DNA of 64,000 nt from G963667675 sp965197565 (GCA_965197565.1 CBDANK010000004.1:1662056-1726055), one strand, 5' to 3'. Numbered from the stretch's first letter, positions 25,926 through 35,686 are shown. The notes: generated from the letters alone by a model not told the origin. Translations and numbers: made by a program.

Positions 25926-27023
25926 CTACGATGGGATTCCAAAGAGACCACAAATTCGAGAATTGGCTGCCATTCCAGTTCGATAAAGCGCTCCGCTGGC
26001 CGTCGAGGCATTTAACCAGCCGTTTGCACGGTCTCCGCCCCAAGGAGCTACAGTGAATTCAAAACCGCGCTGGGTCCGCCTAAATAGAATAGCTGTCTGA
26101 ACGTAATTGAACCCTCCTTGCGCTAAGGTTGGCAGATTTAATCTCTCCATGGCATTTTGTCCGCCCCCTGAGTGCCATGTGAGAGATCGGTCAGTCCATT
26201 CCCTCCCGCGCGAAATTAAGACCGGTTCCCCAATAGTTAGGTGTTCCGCTGCGTATGCTTCGTAATTAAACCCAAAATACCTGTTAGCTCCCCTTGGTAA
26301 TTCTAACTGGTTCTGGGAACCGCCAGAACTCATTGACCCGGCTTGAATCCACATGAATTGGAAGTGCAGAGGGTTTAGGCCTTGGCCAATTGCATCGATA
26401 AGGCGGTGCCCCGTTCCAGGAAGCTGATTTGGCTGCCTTTGAATTCCTGAGTCCAAGTCCGGCACAGGGCGGTTAGGGTGAACAGCCCTGTATTCATCCA
26501 GTAGACTTTGCGTTAAGACATCGCCGGTTCCCCAAGTGCAGTTCCATACTCTATCGAACGCCTCAACATCCGCAGTTTCCTCCCAGTTGGCTGCCTCCGT
26601 ATTCACAGTCAACGCTCGGCGCGTCAGATTAGCCGACCCGACCAATGCGGCGGTTCTGTCAGGATGGTCAAACAGATAGACCTTTGGGTGGAAATTTGAT
26701 GTCGTTGTTACAAGGCTAAGACTTCCGTTCGTCGTTCTCCTGGTGTTCGCGATTCTTACATCGCCATTTGGGAGTTCTCTCCAATATCTGAGGGCCTCAG
26801 GATCGGTATGACCGAAGTCGAACGACGTCACCAGGAGTTTCATTGCTGCCTGTAACGTGTCGGCACCTAATTTTTCTTCCAAAACACCGACTAGGTTCTC
26901 GCAACCTGCCCGAGTTGCATACGCAACTGAAATTCTCATCCCAGTCATATCGCCACCGGCCAAGTCTCTCAAGGCGAATAATATCCGGTCTGGGGAAATC
27001 GGACTCTGAAAAACAACTGGCAT
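25926..27023 (-). CDS. phospholipase D-type (HKD) nuclease of a methyltransferase operon
   Basis: A 365-aa protein with one HKD motif: HPKVYLFD (~111-118) followed by GSANLTRRAL (~129), the active-site signature of PLD-family nucleases such as BfiI and NgoFVII. One copy per chain implies an active dimer. The C-terminal half (ELPRGANRYFGFNYEAY ... FTVAPWGGDRANGW) may recognise DNA, as in PLD restriction enzymes. It is the last gene of a five-gene minus-strand operon, 27 bp after the large methyltransferase gene. By context it is the likely restriction component. It converges on the pPIWI-RE operon with ~220 bp between the stops. Confidence 0.8.
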   Translation of the reverse strand: MPVVFQSPISPDRILFALRDLAGGDMTGMRISVAYATRAGCENLVGVLEEKLGADTLQAAMKLLVTSFDFGHTDPEALRYWRELPNGDVRIANTRRTTNGSLSLVTTTSNFHPKVYLFDHPDRTAALVGSANLTRRALTVNTEAANWEETADVEAFDRVWNCTWGTGDVLTQSLLDEYRAVHPNRPVPDLDSGIQRQPNQLPGTGHRLIDAIGQGLNPLHFQFMWIQAGSMSSGGSQNQLELPRGANRYFGFNYEAYAAEHLTIGEPVLISRGREWTDRSLTWHSGGGQNAMERLNLPTLAQGGFNYVQTAILFRRTQRGFEFTVAPWGGDRANGWLNASTASGALYRTGMAANSRICGLFGIPS

Positions 27024-27050
27024 AGGTGACTCCTGGATTGAACAGAAAGT

Positions 27051-30000
27051 CTATCGTGTGTCATTCACGGGGTATTCTTCTGAGGCTGTAGTTCCTAATA
27101 TCGCGGAACAAAGAAATTCCAACTCCTTATACTCCGCTGTAGGGCTCAGTTCTTTCCTCACCTTGCTCCGTCGAACGTGGAGGGCTCGTCGGGGGTCCTG
27201 TAGAGAGTGGTCTCCATCTACGATTTGTCGTACTAATTCAGATACCTTTTGTGCTAACTCTGAGATGCGGACATGTTCCTCAATGGATTGATCATAGGGA
27301 GGCACTAATCGGTAAGGCAAAGCATGAATATGCCGTTCACCGAAAGCGCCTCTTGGATTGAAAGGGGTGATGGCATGGGTCAGGGCATGGCTATTCAACA
27401 TGCCAACACGATACCAAACTTCGCCCTGGTCCTGGATGACCTGCCAATACAGGGTTTGATCTACAACCAATTCTGCGGCTTCTTCGACAGAGATGCAGGC
27501 CGCACAAATGTGTTTGCCGCCTGCTCCGACGACCAACAAATACCCATCGGAGCCGAAGACCTGTTTGGTCAGTTTGCCGCGCTCATTTATACGTTCTTTA
27601 AGCGGTTTCCCTTTTCCGGTAATTTGAAGTCGCCGATCGATATTTGCAAACCAGCGTGAGGTAAGAACATATCCCTTACGACGAATATCGATGGAATCCA
27701 GAAGTGTCCATTCTCCCGATTCATTTCTTAACACTGGGATAGCTATCGGGGCGCGGTACTGTCCGAACAGGAAAGGAAGTAGGTTTTCTGACTGCGCAAT
27801 CTCAAAAACAAACTGAGGGGCTACTGATCCGGTGAATCGTTGGCCCTTCAATTCCTTGGCGGCTTTGACGGTATACGACCATCTTGAGCTGAGGTTGGGG
27901 GTATTAACTTTGTACTCCTGAGCCTCGTGCTGCTCGCCTACCCCATCGGCAACGTCGATGCACACCGCAATTCGTGGCATCAAGTCTGCGCCTTGTTGAG
28001 GGAGTTTGCCGATCTCATATGTAGCCGCAGGATTCCCACCCTGCTCCAATACCCATGCAGTTCTTGTATTGCCGATACTACGTTCCGAGAATTCGACCTT
28101 TTCCAAGCCTGCATCCCTGGCTACAAACCCGGAAACTGAGTACGGCTCATATTCCGATTCCCCAGAGCCTTTTGTGCCAATTATTGCGGCACCTGGATAC
28201 TTGAACGTACCAGGCATTACTTGCCACACTTCTTCGATCTGCAGGTGGGTGGAACGCTGACCATCCAGAAATTTCCGCTGGCGAAAGGCTTCGTGGTGGC
28301 GACCGTTGAAGATCGTCCCGGGCACAAGGCAGGCTATGGATGCATTCAAGGCAAGGTAACGGTCCACAGCGTGCAACAGATGCGTAGTGCCTAACTCAAG
28401 ATGAAGGAAAGAGGGTCCTTCTGGCTGGATATTGTAAATACGGGCACGCTCCTCCAGCATGGATCGATATGGGTTTTCAGCGAGTCGACTCATTGCGAGC
28501 CAAGGAGGGTTAGATACAAGGCCGTTAAACTGCCCCGTCAGAAGGCCTGGACGATAAGCATTCCTCAGGATGAATGCCCAAATTCCATTCCTGTCAGCTA
28601 TTGCTAGGTCGGCCATACGCCGAGCCAATGCATACACAGCCTCGGCGACAGGCTGATCAAGATCAGAAGGTAAGGTAACACCCACCGCCAGTCCCGATCC
28701 TTTCAGGAAATCATTGACCACGCCCTGTGTCAGGTCAGTTGAATAGCCTTTGCTTTTAGCATCTAATGCCTCGTCATAAACCCAATCGACGATGTGGTCG
28801 AACAGCTTCCTGTATTGTGGCTGGACTAGCGAGTCCGGTATTTCGACTATTTCCCCATCCAGTGACACTTCGATGATGTCCGCTTCGCCAAAGAGGGGTA
28901 GTGATTTAGAAACTGGAGTAACCGCAAAGAGCGAGTCAGCATGATACACAGGAATCTCAATCCGTGCATTTGCCGTCTTGATCTCGGGCACCAGGGTAGC
29001 CACCCAGGTTGCTTTGGCGAGATTTACCGCGAGCGGATCAATATCGAAGCCCGTGGCGACATCGTGAAGCGAAGACATGTCGCCCAGACTAAATCTTGCT
29101 CTTGCAGCTTTGAGAATCTCAGCCAAAATAGAACCCGAGCCGCAGCACATATCCACGACACGCGGTGACTCTTTGTCTGGCAGGTTGTCCAGGCATCGTT
29201 CTGCCAACAATCTGGCCAGCCAAGACGGTGTCCATTCCTGTCCTAGAAGTGTTCGTTGACTTCTTCTTGCGAGCTGAGCCATGAGACGTCCGAACAGGTC
29301 TTCTTCAGGGTGGGCCCCAAAGTCATAAGCATACAGGTCGCGCTGAACCTCCTGGGCGACTGGCAATAGGTCTCCGATGTGGCTGGGGCTAGTCAGCCAG
29401 CCAAAATAATCCTGCTCGACCATGTTATCGATGTTGTAGTGCTGGCGGTAATACGACCCATCCAGAATCTGGATGAGTTCCTGGTCATTGCTTGAAATTG
29501 CACTTCCCATAAGCACATTGGCAGAGAGCAGTCTTGCGAGTATGGACAGATACACCTCATCAACGTAGGCTTCGGTCCGAAATCCGCTAAACTCCCCTTC
29601 GAGATAATCCACAAACTGAGACCATAGTTCTGTGGCAAGATGAATGGACGGATCATCCTCACGACCTTTTTCCACCAAGTCAACTAGCAGACCCACTCTC
29701 CGTTGGTAAGGCTTGCTTTCAAGCCCGAGGTCGCTGGTGAGCAAGGTCGCCACTAGAGGCCGTGACTGTTCACGGGCTAAGTGTCTGCGGATAAAGTTGT
29801 AGAAGCGCTCCGCGGTTGGTTCATCGTCGCTCTCAAGCGAAAGGGAATCGATAAGCGTCAGAGTCAAATCGTCAACGGTGCAGGTCTCGGTTGGACTGTC
29901 TGATTCCAGAACGACATCGTATACATACCACTCTACTGTGTCAGAAAGGACACCTCGGACCTGGGATGGGGGAGAACCCGAACGGACAAGCCCGGCTACA

Positions 30001-30314
30001 TGTTCCGCTACTTGACCGTATCCTTCCAGTTTTTTTGCTGGTATACGCAAATCCGCTTCGTACTCAATAGTGGTTGATCCCACCAAATTGTCGATGAACC
30101 GTCTAGCTGTCGCGCCGGTGGTAAGCAGAACTGATGTGCGGGCCTCTGTTCCCGTGCTGTAGTGATTGATCCACGATTCATCCTGTGGGTGTGTGAAAAT
30201 CAGGCGAAGACGGGAAACAAACTCACTGCGAAGAACTGCTTCGTTTTTATGTGATTCCCTCAACTGGAAGCATCGCCTTATCAATTCAAGGGTATGTCTG
30301 ATTTCGGCTGTCAT
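27051..30314 (-). CDS. large DNA methyltransferase, Eco57I-like
   Basis: A 1087-aa protein with a SAM-binding motif VVDMCCGSGSILAEIL (~384) and a catalytic NPPW (SNPPWLAMSRL, ~600), the N6-adenine gamma-class order. About 380 residues precede the methyltransferase core; they include YEADLRIPAKK, a weak hint of a nuclease-type strand, but no clear D-ExK site. The C-terminal ~350 residues fit a target-recognition region of the type IIG kind (DIRRKGYVLTSRWFANI; GGKHICAACISVEEAAELVVDQTLYWQVI). Its start codon overlaps the stop of the upstream methyltransferase (TAATG), so translation is coupled. Expected to methylate adenine in one strand of a target site. Confidence 0.8.
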   Translation of the reverse strand: MTAEIRHTLELIRRCFQLRESHKNEAVLRSEFVSRLRLIFTHPQDESWINHYSTGTEARTSVLLTTGATARRFIDNLVGSTTIEYEADLRIPAKKLEGYGQVAEHVAGLVRSGSPPSQVRGVLSDTVEWYVYDVVLESDSPTETCTVDDLTLTLIDSLSLESDDEPTAERFYNFIRRHLAREQSRPLVATLLTSDLGLESKPYQRRVGLLVDLVEKGREDDPSIHLATELWSQFVDYLEGEFSGFRTEAYVDEVYLSILARLLSANVLMGSAISSNDQELIQILDGSYYRQHYNIDNMVEQDYFGWLTSPSHIGDLLPVAQEVQRDLYAYDFGAHPEEDLFGRLMAQLARRSQRTLLGQEWTPSWLARLLAERCLDNLPDKESPRVVDMCCGSGSILAEILKAARARFSLGDMSSLHDVATGFDIDPLAVNLAKATWVATLVPEIKTANARIEIPVYHADSLFAVTPVSKSLPLFGEADIIEVSLDGEIVEIPDSLVQPQYRKLFDHIVDWVYDEALDAKSKGYSTDLTQGVVNDFLKGSGLAVGVTLPSDLDQPVAEAVYALARRMADLAIADRNGIWAFILRNAYRPGLLTGQFNGLVSNPPWLAMSRLAENPYRSMLEERARIYNIQPEGPSFLHLELGTTHLLHAVDRYLALNASIACLVPGTIFNGRHHEAFRQRKFLDGQRSTHLQIEEVWQVMPGTFKYPGAAIIGTKGSGESEYEPYSVSGFVARDAGLEKVEFSERSIGNTRTAWVLEQGGNPAATYEIGKLPQQGADLMPRIAVCIDVADGVGEQHEAQEYKVNTPNLSSRWSYTVKAAKELKGQRFTGSVAPQFVFEIAQSENLLPFLFGQYRAPIAIPVLRNESGEWTLLDSIDIRRKGYVLTSRWFANIDRRLQITGKGKPLKERINERGKLTKQVFGSDGYLLVVGAGGKHICAACISVEEAAELVVDQTLYWQVIQDQGEVWYRVGMLNSHALTHAITPFNPRGAFGERHIHALPYRLVPPYDQSIEEHVRISELAQKVSELVRQIVDGDHSLQDPRRALHVRRSKVRKELSPTAEYKELEFLCSAILGTTASEEYPVNDTR

Positions 30315-32434
30315 TACCCTACCTTTTGCCGACTATGGTGCAATTGTTGAGCTCTTATCGCCAGCTTATCCGCTAGGTTTGTTAACTGTCGTCGTTTCTT
30401 GCCCGACCCGAGGACACCCTCTAACACAATGCAATCCACATTCCTATGGACCTCAGAGGAACCTTGGGTTAGCTCTGAGCCGAGGGTGTTTAGTCTTTCA
30501 ACAGCGTAATCGGAGAGCCGTGGCACAGGCATATTGCGAAGATGCGAAGCCTCTACTTTGAGTGCTCCACCTCCCAGAGGGGTACCGATTGCCTCCATTA
30601 AGGTTCTACACCAAATGCTGTTGAGAATGGCTTTTATTCCGAAACGCGTCCAATTGCTCTTTCCAGGCCAAACTGAAGTAAAGTTCGCGTCCACTATTAT
30701 CGGGGGTTCGAGATTTCCCTCTGCCCATGGGAGATCGTGGTTAACTCGTGCCACAAAAACGGCAGGCGAGTGTCTATCTGAAAAATCCGGTAGCATATAC
30801 CAAAATCTGGGTGGCCTACTCTTTTGTGCTGTACGCACGTTAGTGCGTACAGCCGACAATTCAGGAATGCGCTTGCTGCCCGTCGTGCCCTTGTGCATTG
30901 CGTTCGCGCCAACCCTAACTAGGTTTGCCAATCCCGAAGGCATAATTCGGGGTGCTACTACTCCTGCCGCGTGATATGCTCCCAAATTTTCGGCGACGGT
31001 GCCTCCATCTTCGGGGAGTACCCAGCCGCGCAAATCAAGAACTCGTCCTGGAGGCGCCTCTCCGGTCCGCAAACATGGAACTTCGGATTGCCGTCGAACG
31101 ACCGGTCGCAACGCTCCCTCTGGCACCGCGAACTCCTGACCGCCAAGGGATTCTGACGTTATAACCCTAACAACTGCGTTTCCATCAGAATAAAGCTCCG
31201 TTACGTAGAAAAACTGGTTACAACCCGTGCGAAGTCCCTGACCCACATGAATCCCGACATCTTCCAGCAGGCAAAGACTACTAGACTTTTCTTGAAGAAC
31301 GTCCCGCACCGCAACGGGTAAGGGTGGCAGGTGCGGCTGTGCCACCTGAGCATAAAATTGTAATTCTCCTTCTACATGTTCTAGCCGCGAATACCAGTAC
31401 TTAGTACTAATGCGGCTTTCAAGGGAGTTCCATTCCTCGCGGGAGTCAAAATGCAGGCGGCGGATACCTCTGGGTGGTTCAGCGGCATCGGTCCGAAGCC
31501 AGTCAACAAAGCCCTCTTCAGGCCGATCACCAACAAATGCCTCGCCAACTATCGATTCAGAGGCCCCGGCCTCTGGTTCTATTTGTATCCAAGTAGGAGT
31601 TGGGAACTCCTTTCTAGCGATGAGAGGTTTCTGTGCGTCCTCAATCGGTAGTCGCTTAGCTACGATCAAGTGGGTCCTGACTAGAGCTTTGTTGAACCAT
31701 CCGGGCTGAGAGTCCTCAACAACCCACTCTGGACTGAAGCACCGTAACAGTAAGTATCGAACAACATCTGCATAGTTCCTCGATTGCCACGTTGCGGGCA
31801 CGACCAACGCGAGTCGTCCGCCAGGGCGCACTAATAAGGCCGCGAGAAGCCAGGAGGGAACAGACAAATCCGCCAACCCGGAATAGTTTTTGATCAGTGC
31901 CCTCCAAATTTCCTTCTCAAAACTGGTAAGGTATCCGTTGGCAATAGACTCAAGACCGGCACGAACACTTTCATCATCTCCGTTCCGCACTTTGCGAACC
32001 TGGTAGCGTACAAATGGCGGATTCGTGATGACAAGGTCGTATCCGCCACCTATCAGATGACCCACAACTTTTGGGTCGAAGGCACTGCCACATATGATCC
32101 GCTGCTCTGGGCAGGTCTCAGTTCCAACAACCCGACGGAGCCTCTCCCGGCACGCAACAGCAGTGGGTTCGTCAATTTCGATACCATCCAGGCGCTTTAT
32201 GGCAATGTCTTGCTCGATAGAGGTCTCCCAAACCGCATCGAGAAGGTCTCCGTGGCCGGCCATAGGATCGAGAACAGTCGCGGTCCCGGGATGCAATGCC
32301 AGGTGAGCCAAAAGTCTCCCAAGGGGTAATCCCGTGAAGAATTGCCCCAACAATTTTCGCTGGTCGTCCGGTAAAGCTGCCTCGAATCTACGCGCAGCTT
32401 CCCTTCCCCTCTGGCGTTCCTTAGTCTGCTGCAC
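30314..32434 (-). CDS. N6-adenine DNA methyltransferase
   Basis: A 706-aa gamma-class methyltransferase: motif I VLDPMAGHGDLLDAVWE (~50-66), acidic loop GIEIDEPTA, and catalytic NPPF (VITNPPFVRYQV, ~138). The remaining ~500 residues carry a TRD-like region (HVGQGLRTGCNQFFYV; RRQSEVPCLRTGE). The gene overlaps its upstream neighbour by 14 bp and touches the downstream gene. A perfect 11-bp hairpin (30828-30853) lies within the coding sequence. Together with two other methyltransferases it suggests modification of more than one strand or site. Confidence 0.8.
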   Translation of the reverse strand: MQQTKERQRGREAARRFEAALPDDQRKLLGQFFTGLPLGRLLAHLALHPGTATVLDPMAGHGDLLDAVWETSIEQDIAIKRLDGIEIDEPTAVACRERLRRVVGTETCPEQRIICGSAFDPKVVGHLIGGGYDLVITNPPFVRYQVRKVRNGDDESVRAGLESIANGYLTSFEKEIWRALIKNYSGLADLSVPSWLLAALLVRPGGRLALVVPATWQSRNYADVVRYLLLRCFSPEWVVEDSQPGWFNKALVRTHLIVAKRLPIEDAQKPLIARKEFPTPTWIQIEPEAGASESIVGEAFVGDRPEEGFVDWLRTDAAEPPRGIRRLHFDSREEWNSLESRISTKYWYSRLEHVEGELQFYAQVAQPHLPPLPVAVRDVLQEKSSSLCLLEDVGIHVGQGLRTGCNQFFYVTELYSDGNAVVRVITSESLGGQEFAVPEGALRPVVRRQSEVPCLRTGEAPPGRVLDLRGWVLPEDGGTVAENLGAYHAAGVVAPRIMPSGLANLVRVGANAMHKGTTGSKRIPELSAVRTNVRTAQKSRPPRFWYMLPDFSDRHSPAVFVARVNHDLPWAEGNLEPPIIVDANFTSVWPGKSNWTRFGIKAILNSIWCRTLMEAIGTPLGGGALKVEASHLRNMPVPRLSDYAVERLNTLGSELTQGSSEVHRNVDCIVLEGVLGSGKKRRQLTNLADKLAIRAQQLHHSRQKVG
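30828..30853. repeat. perfect intragenic hairpin
   Basis: GCTGTACGCAC and GTGCGTACAGC are exact 11-bp arms around a four-base loop inside the methyltransferase gene. It could attenuate expression of the downstream genes or be chance. Confidence 0.5.
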
Positions 32435-34298
32435 CTGGGTTCACCCTCAAATCGTCTTGGGTTGCATACCAACTATAAAAAGCATCAGCGTCAACAGGAA
32501 CTCTTTCATGATTCATGAGGAAATAGTTGATCAGCCGTGTATAGAGCCGCTGGGCCGTCCTCTCCTCAGAATCCGCCTCATTGACAGATTCTTTCCAGAG
32601 TCTCCTAGCGATATCCCACGCACCAATCCTTGAATTGGCTTCTCGGCATTCAGCCTTGGCGAGCAACAACACCGGGTCCCCTTTCACCGCTCCATGGGTG
32701 GTAACCTGCTTAAAGCTGCTTTGTGTCTTGTTCAGGACACCGGCACACTCTACTCCGAAGCCGGCACTCGTGTACGCGGACTGAAGCGCGTTCCAGACCT
32801 CAGACGAAGCCGAATGGAACACCAACGTGGCTTTTCCTTCGGGCTTCAATATTCGGTTCACCTCAGTTAATGCCTGGGTGAGCATGTCCGCATATTCAAC
32901 CGATGTCTTTCCTTGGGAGCCGCTTATGATGACTTCATCGGCTCTGTCAGTGAATCGACCTAGCCAAGCCTCGTTTATGAAATTGACCTCTGCGTAGGGA
33001 ATATTTCCTCCGAAAGGTGGGTCAGTAAACGCGTAGTCGATGCTCGCATCTGGCAGGGCAACCCGGCAACTTGAACCCTCAAATACCTCAACAGTTGCTC
33101 TTCTTCCGTGAATAACCTCGAACGCTTGGCCAACTGTCGCCAGCTTTCGACGTAATCCATCGAAAATGTTCTTTTCTACAGGTAACCCACTCACGTAAAG
33201 CACTCCAGGTTGTGCGCTGGTTACGACCAGTTCATCTTGTCCATCCTTCGCTACTACTCGAGTCATTAATGTTGAATGAGCTGAGTTGTAGCTAAGCAAC
33301 CAAAGGCGGAGGGCATCACGCAAACCGGGATCATAAGCCATGCTCCTCTCCCAAAGTTGCCCTAATGCGATGAGGTTTCTCCGAGTGTAGAAGTGATGAA
33401 CATGGCTAATGCCGGTGTGGTATCCTCTGCGATATAAGTCTCCCCAAGATATTGCGGCACGGGGAACAGACTCTGGTATAGGCTGGAGTCCGATGTTTTC
33501 AAGGAGAGCTATGTCGTCGGCAGATGCGGGGCGAGCCCATAACTTCTTGCCGGTCCTTCCGTAGATGCGTGCTGGAAGTCGCTTCCTAACGGTCCGGTCA
33601 GAGTCAAGAATTTCATCCCCGCAAGTAGAAGTCAACCGTGCTACTTGGTCAAGGGGTCTTACATGGGAACAGTTCGGACAAGTAAAGTCGCCCCCAATTC
33701 TGGCAGGCCTTAAACGAACACAAGCGTCCCAAAGCGGGACCTCCGTTTGGCAAACCGGGCACTTTAGCAGGTCTGACCAGACCGTGTAGCGAATCTTGCC
33801 GGGACTGCCATCAGGATCTTTGGCGTAGTACATCCAGCCGAAGGCTTGAATCACGTCAGCTAGAATTTCACCGGCCGCCTTCCTAAAGCTCTCGGGGGAG
33901 GGAGGATTGGTGAGCGTTCTAGCGACCAGCGACCCCAGGGCGCCAATTTCATACAAGACCGCGTTTCTTACTCCCCAATTGACGTTAAGGCCAAGGCGTT
34001 CCGCTTCTTCCCGCAAATGAATAGGCGGATCCTCGCACATTAAGGCAGCAAGGCCGGTGGTGCCACTGCCAGCGAATCCATCAAATACCGTGTCACCTGG
34101 GTTAGTATGGCTTCCAATGAAAAGCGCGATAGCTTCCGGGGATATCTTCGTAGGATACGGGAATGCTCCATACAGAGGACCGGTGCGAGTCGACTTCAAT
34201 GGTCTCCCATAAAGGACATCTCGAACCGTGGGTTCCATAAATCCGACCGTTTGCAGTTCTGGCTCCCTGAAGCGAGACTTAGAATTGTTGGCCTTCAT
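32421..34298 (-). CDS. DNA methyltransferase with zinc-ribbon insert (N6/N4 class)
   Basis: A 625-aa methyltransferase: SAM motif VFDGFAGSGTTGLAAL (~70-85), then a zinc-ribbon insert with CPVC and CPNC pairs (~180-215), and a catalytic DPPF (FTDPPFGGNIPYAEVNFI, ~424). Motif I before motif IV with a large insert between resembles alpha-class or DUF1156-like enzymes that methylate adenine N6 or cytosine N4. It is the second gene of the operon, overlapping the XRE regulator gene by four bases and the next methyltransferase by 14. Its chemistry differs in type from the other two methyltransferases. Confidence 0.8.
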   Translation of the reverse strand: MKANNSKSRFREPELQTVGFMEPTVRDVLYGRPLKSTRTGPLYGAFPYPTKISPEAIALFIGSHTNPGDTVFDGFAGSGTTGLAALMCEDPPIHLREEAERLGLNVNWGVRNAVLYEIGALGSLVARTLTNPPSPESFRKAAGEILADVIQAFGWMYYAKDPDGSPGKIRYTVWSDLLKCPVCQTEVPLWDACVRLRPARIGGDFTCPNCSHVRPLDQVARLTSTCGDEILDSDRTVRKRLPARIYGRTGKKLWARPASADDIALLENIGLQPIPESVPRAAISWGDLYRRGYHTGISHVHHFYTRRNLIALGQLWERSMAYDPGLRDALRLWLLSYNSAHSTLMTRVVAKDGQDELVVTSAQPGVLYVSGLPVEKNIFDGLRRKLATVGQAFEVIHGRRATVEVFEGSSCRVALPDASIDYAFTDPPFGGNIPYAEVNFINEAWLGRFTDRADEVIISGSQGKTSVEYADMLTQALTEVNRILKPEGKATLVFHSASSEVWNALQSAYTSAGFGVECAGVLNKTQSSFKQVTTHGAVKGDPVLLLAKAECREANSRIGAWDIARRLWKESVNEADSEERTAQRLYTRLINYFLMNHERVPVDADAFYSWYATQDDLRVNPGAAD

Positions 34299-34525
34299 GT
34301 CAGATCACCATTGCTGCCATCTGCTGGATGTTGAGAACAGAATGCATCCAATGAGCATTCGAGAGCCATTGCTAGCTTCAACACCGTGCTCATCTTTGGG
34401 TCGGTGCTCTTGCCTTCCTCAAGCTTGGAAATAGTGGCGGTGGCTAGGCCGCTGCGGCGCGCCAGTTCCTCCTGGGTCAGCCCCTGTTTCTTACGCATCC
34501 GACTCAGGTTTGTCGACGAAAACAT
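34295..34525 (-). CDS. XRE-family controller protein of the methyltransferase operon
   Basis: A 76-aa helix-turn-helix protein (MRKKQGLTQEELARRSGLA then TISKLEEGKSTDPKMSTVL) of the size and sequence of restriction-modification controller (C) proteins. It is the first gene of the operon; its stop overlaps the next start. A promoter with a 10-bp palindrome in the spacer lies 40-70 bp upstream (34565-34593), a likely autoregulatory site that would delay expression of the nuclease after entry into a new host. Confidence 0.85.
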   Translation of the reverse strand: MFSSTNLSRMRKKQGLTQEELARRSGLATATISKLEEGKSTDPKMSTVLKLAMALECSLDAFCSQHPADGSNGDLT

Positions 34526-34564
34526 CGTAGCCTCGACTCAGATCCTTCGAACAAATGTTTGTTT

Positions 34565-34593
34565 AGTATCTGCATACTAGTATAGGAAGTCAA
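34565..34593 (-). promoter_or_regulatory. promoter with operator palindrome for the methyltransferase operon
   Basis: On the minus strand, a -35 box TTGACT (34593-34588) is followed by a 17-bp spacer and a -10 box GATACT (34570-34565). The spacer holds ATACTAGTAT (34574-34583), a perfect palindrome, in the right place for repression by the XRE protein encoded 40 bp downstream. Confidence 0.65.
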
Positions 34594-35247
34594 CCCCCCA
34601 TTGACAGCGACATATTACACTCCGAGTACTAACACCTGGGTAGGGAGTTCCCATTCAACTGGGACAGCCATTCCAAGGTGCTTGGACAACAAAGAGGCGG
34701 AGATTAGTTGCAATAGGTGGGACGCCCTGTTCCAGCAGGAACATGGCCGGAAACGGACATGGTTCCTGTTGCAACCCCGTTGCGGTGGTGGTCGGCCATG
34801 GTGGCCGCCGGATTGGCCTCGTCGGAGAGCAAAGGGGGTACGGTCTCGGGGTGAGAGGAGGGCTGAGGAGTGAGCTTATTGCCGTCCGGTTCGTCAGAAA
34901 CTTGCAAGAGTTCGAAGCTCCACTTTTGAAGGTGGTTCTCACCAATTATCTTCAGGTGGCACTCTAACTGGTCTCACTACTCGATCCTGTTCGACCGCAA
35001 GCGCCCATCTTCAGAAGGACAGGGACGAGAGGTTGGCCTCGCCGTTTCGGCGTTGGGTTCAGCGCCCGTGCCTCGGCCAGGAATCCGGCCCAGGATAAGG
35101 CGCCCTCGGTGGCTCAGTAGCCTCGGCATGGGGACCGAGCACCCCATATCCGGTAGAAGTAAGGCCATTGGCTCCGGCGCCCTGTATCCCCGCTTACACC
35201 GCAGCTCGAGCACACCGGACCAAACCCAAAGCCACGCCTGGCCCGCC
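34594..35247. other. intergenic stretch without a supported gene
   Basis: About 650 bp between the methyltransferase operon promoter and a small minus-strand ORF. Several open frames cross 34600-35250 on both strands, but none has a ribosome-binding site or protein-like composition. Base composition turns GC-rich here, marking a boundary with the AT-richer operon. Confidence 0.4.
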
Positions 35248-35385
35248 TCACATCTCCCCCACGTAGTACCTGGCAAAGACCTCTCCGCCTGCGCCGAAAC
35301 GAGCCTGCTCGCTGGAAGTGCCCAGCAGGACCAGCTCAGCCTCGTGGACCTCAGCGCCCTGCAACCGGTACTCCGCTTGAGTCAT
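35248..35385 (-). CDS. very small ORF with strong Shine-Dalgarno, unknown
   Basis: Reads MTQAEYRLQGAEVHEAELV and on to ARYYVGEM, 45 residues. AGGAGG lies just upstream at 35392-35397, six bases before the ATG at 35385 (a second ATG at 35388 precedes it). It is acidic, with no membrane segment. The strong signal makes it credible as a real small gene or as the intact start of a truncated one. Function unknown. Confidence 0.5.
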   Translation of the reverse strand: MTQAEYRLQGAEVHEAELVLLGTSSEQARFGAGGEVFARYYVGEM

Positions 35386-35686
35386 CATCTGCCTCCTGAA
35401 ATGATTCCGGTGCTTGGGCTTCGGCACCGGAACACCGTCATCCCACGAAAACCGGCAGGGGTTGTCCCATTTTTTGTGGTACTAACTAAACACCTTACCT
35501 GGACTTTACGCATTTTAAGCGGCATAAGCGAGGGAATCTGCAATTCGATGGTACAGATTGGCGGGGAGTTTCTGTACATCGGAGTTGGCGGTCGATAGTC
35601 AAAAACCCTCCGACACCAACCACCCAGTGGCTACGCACAAAGGTGATGTCATCCATTATTTTCCTGGATTTTGCGTAAAGTCCAGC
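35386..35686. other. intergenic gap
   Basis: About 300 bp between the small ORF and the stop of the four-HTH gene, AT-richer in its middle. It may hold the small ORF promoter; no consensus was identified. Confidence 0.35.

Noticed and set aside
27051..30314. Type IIG reading (nuclease plus methyltransferase in one chain)
   Set aside because: The N-terminal 380 residues show no convincing PD-(D/E)XK active site, and a separate PLD nuclease is in the operon.
34601..34945. Opposing open frames near 34.7 kb
   Set aside because: No start signals, and composition is dominated by local GC bias.
35053..35598. 181-codon plus-strand open frame
   Set aside because: Composition is not protein-like, it lacks a ribosome-binding site, and it runs antisense to the small ORF at 35248-35385 that has a strong one.
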